Origin: Reichenbachiella carrageenanivorans
GTDB lineage: Bacteria > Bacteroidota > Bacteroidia > Cytophagales > Cyclobacteriaceae
Length of the DNA: 64,000 nt
Assembly: GCF_025639805.1 (NCBI RefSeq)
Contig: NZ_CP106735.1
Location: 4,745,501-4,809,500 of the forward strand
Direction of reading: 5' to 3'
The position numbers and the translations under genes were made by a program. Below are positions 62,501 to 64,000 of the stretch, piece after piece (positions within the stretch are counted from its first letter, which is position 1; the number at the start of each line of letters is the position of its first letter). The notes below the pieces were generated by a model, which searched no databases, was not told the origin of the DNA, and worked only from the letters and a program-made list of their open reading frames with translations.

Positions 62501-63283
62501 ATGCACCCTTTAGATCGAATTGCAATTAATGCTCAAAAGAAAGAAGAATCATATTTTGATGAATTGGCAGATTCACAGGAGTTCTATTCATTAAAAGCTG
62601 CATGTGACACCGAAGAAACTGGACCTAATTATCCTCAAATAAAAGATATTACTGGTGGCAACTGGGATATAAAAGATCCTAAATCGATGTACAATCAATT
62701 CACGTTTTATTCGACACCTACAGATACCGCCCCAGATTTCGGAGTTTTTAATTTGTATGGCAGTTCAAAATTCACTGATTTAGTTAGTAATGGAGTCTTA
62801 GGAACATTTAGCCTGATTATTTCAGAAAAATTTAAGAATATCCTTGAGGATTTCGAGTTAGGTAACCATTGGTTTTTTCCAGTTTACTTAAATCATAAAT
62901 CCGAGACGATGAAGTATTTTGTTCTCCACTTAAAAAATGATTTGAGCGATAGGGTTATTTATGAACAATCTATCTTCTATACCCAAGAAGGGCTCATTGG
63001 AAAAAACAAAAAAGATATAACTTTTGACAGTGAAGAGCATTACCAGAAATATAGGGAAGAACTAAAGAATCAATCCCCAAACAGTCTTTTACCAAAAACA
63101 AGTATTAAGGCTAAGAAAATAGTTATTGACAATTCTATAAATATTGATGTAGTAACTTCAAAGAGAACAGGAATAGATATATTCATATCAAGTAAATTGG
63201 CTAACAAAATTCTGGAAAGTCGCCTAACAGGAATCGATGTGAAGAAGACCAAAAAGCTACATAAGAATACCGCTAACAAATGA
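62501..63283 (+). CDS. Cassette R9 protein, possible immunity (Imm11/DUF1629-like)
   Basis: A 260-residue protein without signal peptide (YSLKAACDTEETGPNYPQIK, FGVFNLYGSSKFTDLV, SLIISEKFKNILEDFELGNH). C-terminal TSKRTGIDIFISSKLANKIL followed by ESRLTGIDV resembles the ending of DUF1629/Imm11-type immunity proteins, where residues before a FxSERL motif are followed by a helix. The call is tentative. Its 3' end overlaps the attC core, so the last residues (NTANK) are encoded by the recombination site. Confidence 0.5.
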   Translation: MHPLDRIAINAQKKEESYFDELADSQEFYSLKAACDTEETGPNYPQIKDITGGNWDIKDPKSMYNQFTFYSTPTDTAPDFGVFNLYGSSKFTDLVSNGVLGTFSLIISEKFKNILEDFELGNHWFFPVYLNHKSETMKYFVLHLKNDLSDRVIYEQSIFYTQEGLIGKNKKDITFDSEEHYQKYREELKNQSPNSLLPKTSIKAKKIVIDNSINIDVVTSKRTGIDIFISSKLANKILESRLTGIDVKKTKKLHKNTANK

Positions 63284-63389
63284 TAAGCTCAATGAAGCAA
63301 ACTGAGCTATAAGGAAATTTCAGTGCGAAACAGTAAATATAGAATCAATTTAAAAGGATGTGCTCACTGAGCTTATCTGATCGTTGTAT
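63271..63389 (+). repeat. attC-like site R9, short
   Basis: R'' CGCTAAC, R' GTTGTAT. Outer arms TGATAAGCTCAATGA and TGAGCTTATCTGATC pair. At ~119 bp it is the shortest intact site here. Confidence 0.82.
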
Positions 63390-63392
63390 GCC

Positions 63393-63926
63393 ATGAGCGA
63401 TAATCCTATGAACACAGAATATCAAGAATTCCGAACTCGCTTCATCAAAGGATCTGCATGGATGATAATATTCTACGCTGGACTGCTAACAGCCTTTTCC
63501 TTGTTCATTATGTACTTATTGCCCAACATTTGGGTAATTCTGATAATGCTAATTCCTGCTTCTCTTCTTCCTTTTGTAATAATTTTCCTCAAATCCTATA
63601 AGGTTCGTTTCGGAACAGACTTTATTGAGACCAAAAACTTATTTCGAACCAAGAGACTTAACCTTAAAGAAATTAAAAAATTCGGCATCTATATCCGTGG
63701 CAATCGAGCTGGCCCAACCAAACTAACTAGTGAATTCAATATGGGTGATGTGAACGATGACGATTTGCTTTTTCATAACGTTTATCTAACCACGAACGAA
63801 GAATTCGACTTGTGGAACATGCGACCTAAAAAGCATCTAAAATTCCCTTATCGCAAAGAACTTTATAGCATAGTTAAGGAGAAAATGGCAACTCAATCAA
63901 AAAAGACGGCATACAACATGGTGTAG
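63393..63926 (+). CDS. Cassette R10 membrane protein
   Basis: From ATG 63393 the protein is 177 residues with two adjacent membrane helices (AWMIIFYAGLLTAFSLFIMY, IWVILIMLIPASLLPFVIIF) and a cytoplasmic PH-like tail (YKVRFGTDFIETKNLFRTKR, LKEIKKFGIYIRGNRAG). The helix pair followed by a beta domain is like small PH-domain membrane proteins. It starts 10 bp after the crossover. Its stop lies inside the R'' side of the attC. Confidence 0.65.
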   Translation: MSDNPMNTEYQEFRTRFIKGSAWMIIFYAGLLTAFSLFIMYLLPNIWVILIMLIPASLLPFVIIFLKSYKVRFGTDFIETKNLFRTKRLNLKEIKKFGIYIRGNRAGPTKLTSEFNMGDVNDDDLLFHNVYLTTNEEFDLWNMRPKKHLKFPYRKELYSIVKEKMATQSKKTAYNMV

Positions 63927-64000
63927 GCACGAATGCCCTTGCGAGCTTTCCGAACCAATGCCAGAATCAGCACCACCGCTCCTCGCGGAATCTCTAGAAT
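63911..64000 (+). repeat. attC-like site R10, cut by window end
   Basis: R'' ATACAAC matches cassette start GTTGTAT. The visible part (GTGTAGGCACGAATGCCC and ACCAATGCCAGAATCAG) resembles the arm family of site L6. The R' half lies beyond 64000, so the array continues. Confidence 0.78.

Noticed and set aside
37963..64000. CRISPR array interpretation of the regular repeats
   Set aside because: The repeats are 120-240 bp, imperfectly palindromic, separated by genes of very different length, and have cassette-matched cores. No short direct repeats with ~30-bp spacers or cas genes are present.

Overview
The window looks like a chromosome segment from a member of the Bacteroidota, probably a Cytophagales-type marine gliding bacterium. 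This is an inference from gene content: DUF6443/RHS surface proteins, an OMP_b-brl_3-type TonB-linked receptor, a DUF1800/DUF1501 pair, M16 peptidase pairs, an RDD protein, weak Shine-Dalgarno sites and TAnnTTTG-like -7 promoter boxes. The genus cannot be fixed from the sequence alone.

Layout. (1) 1-3.6 kb: a long minus-strand primase/ATPase reading frame that runs off the left edge, then a divergent XRE regulator and a TPR lipoprotein. This looks like part of a mobile or plasmid-like replication module. (2) 3.6-18.2 kb: a minus-strand surface-protein locus with two endosialidase-chaperone/tail-fiber-like proteins, a DNRLRE/LRR secreted protein, an RHS-partner protein, a 2394-residue FN3/RHS protein and two tiny membrane proteins downstream. 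(3) 18.7-37.8 kb: ordinary core genome: ffh, a methyltransferase, MATE, NUDIX, UPF0114, RDD, SRPBCC/GyrI-like, SirB1-like, acyl-CoA carboxylase beta, thioesterase, YihY, tRNA-Ser(UGA), TonB receptor, AraC, DUF1800/DUF1501 and an ECF sigma/anti-sigma pair. (4) 37.96-64 kb: the most unusual part, an integron-like system.

The integron-like system. A tyrosine recombinase (53313-54491) ends inside a 92-bp sequence that I interpret as an attI site (54412-54503). Ten tandem gene cassettes follow on the plus strand (R1-R10, to the window end). The same 92 bp occurs in inverted orientation at 46739-46830. From it seven cassettes (L1-L7) run leftward on the minus strand to 37963, next to the anti-sigma gene. 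So two arrays point outward from a 7.6-kb block of chromosomal genes (hexosaminidase, tpx, two M16 peptidases, Zn-ribbon protein, recombinase) bounded by inverted attI copies. Every cassette starts with GTT plus a cassette-specific core, and its 3' end carries the reverse complement of that core ending in AAC. This is the R''/R' logic of attC sites. The sites fold into long imperfect hairpins with extra bases on one arm. The recombinase appears to lack the extra segment typical of IntI and carries an extra N-terminal region, so the system seems non-canonical.

Cassette cargo includes a complete restriction-modification module with a control protein, a toxin-antitoxin pair, a PD-(D/E)XK/DUF4268 protein, a possible immunity protein, membrane proteins and many unknowns. 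One 848-bp cassette is present twice in the right array. One 703-bp cassette occurs once in each array. An IS110-family element sits exactly at the crossover point of one attC. The paired inverted copies (attI and the 703-bp cassette) could allow inversion that changes which array lies next to the recombinase.
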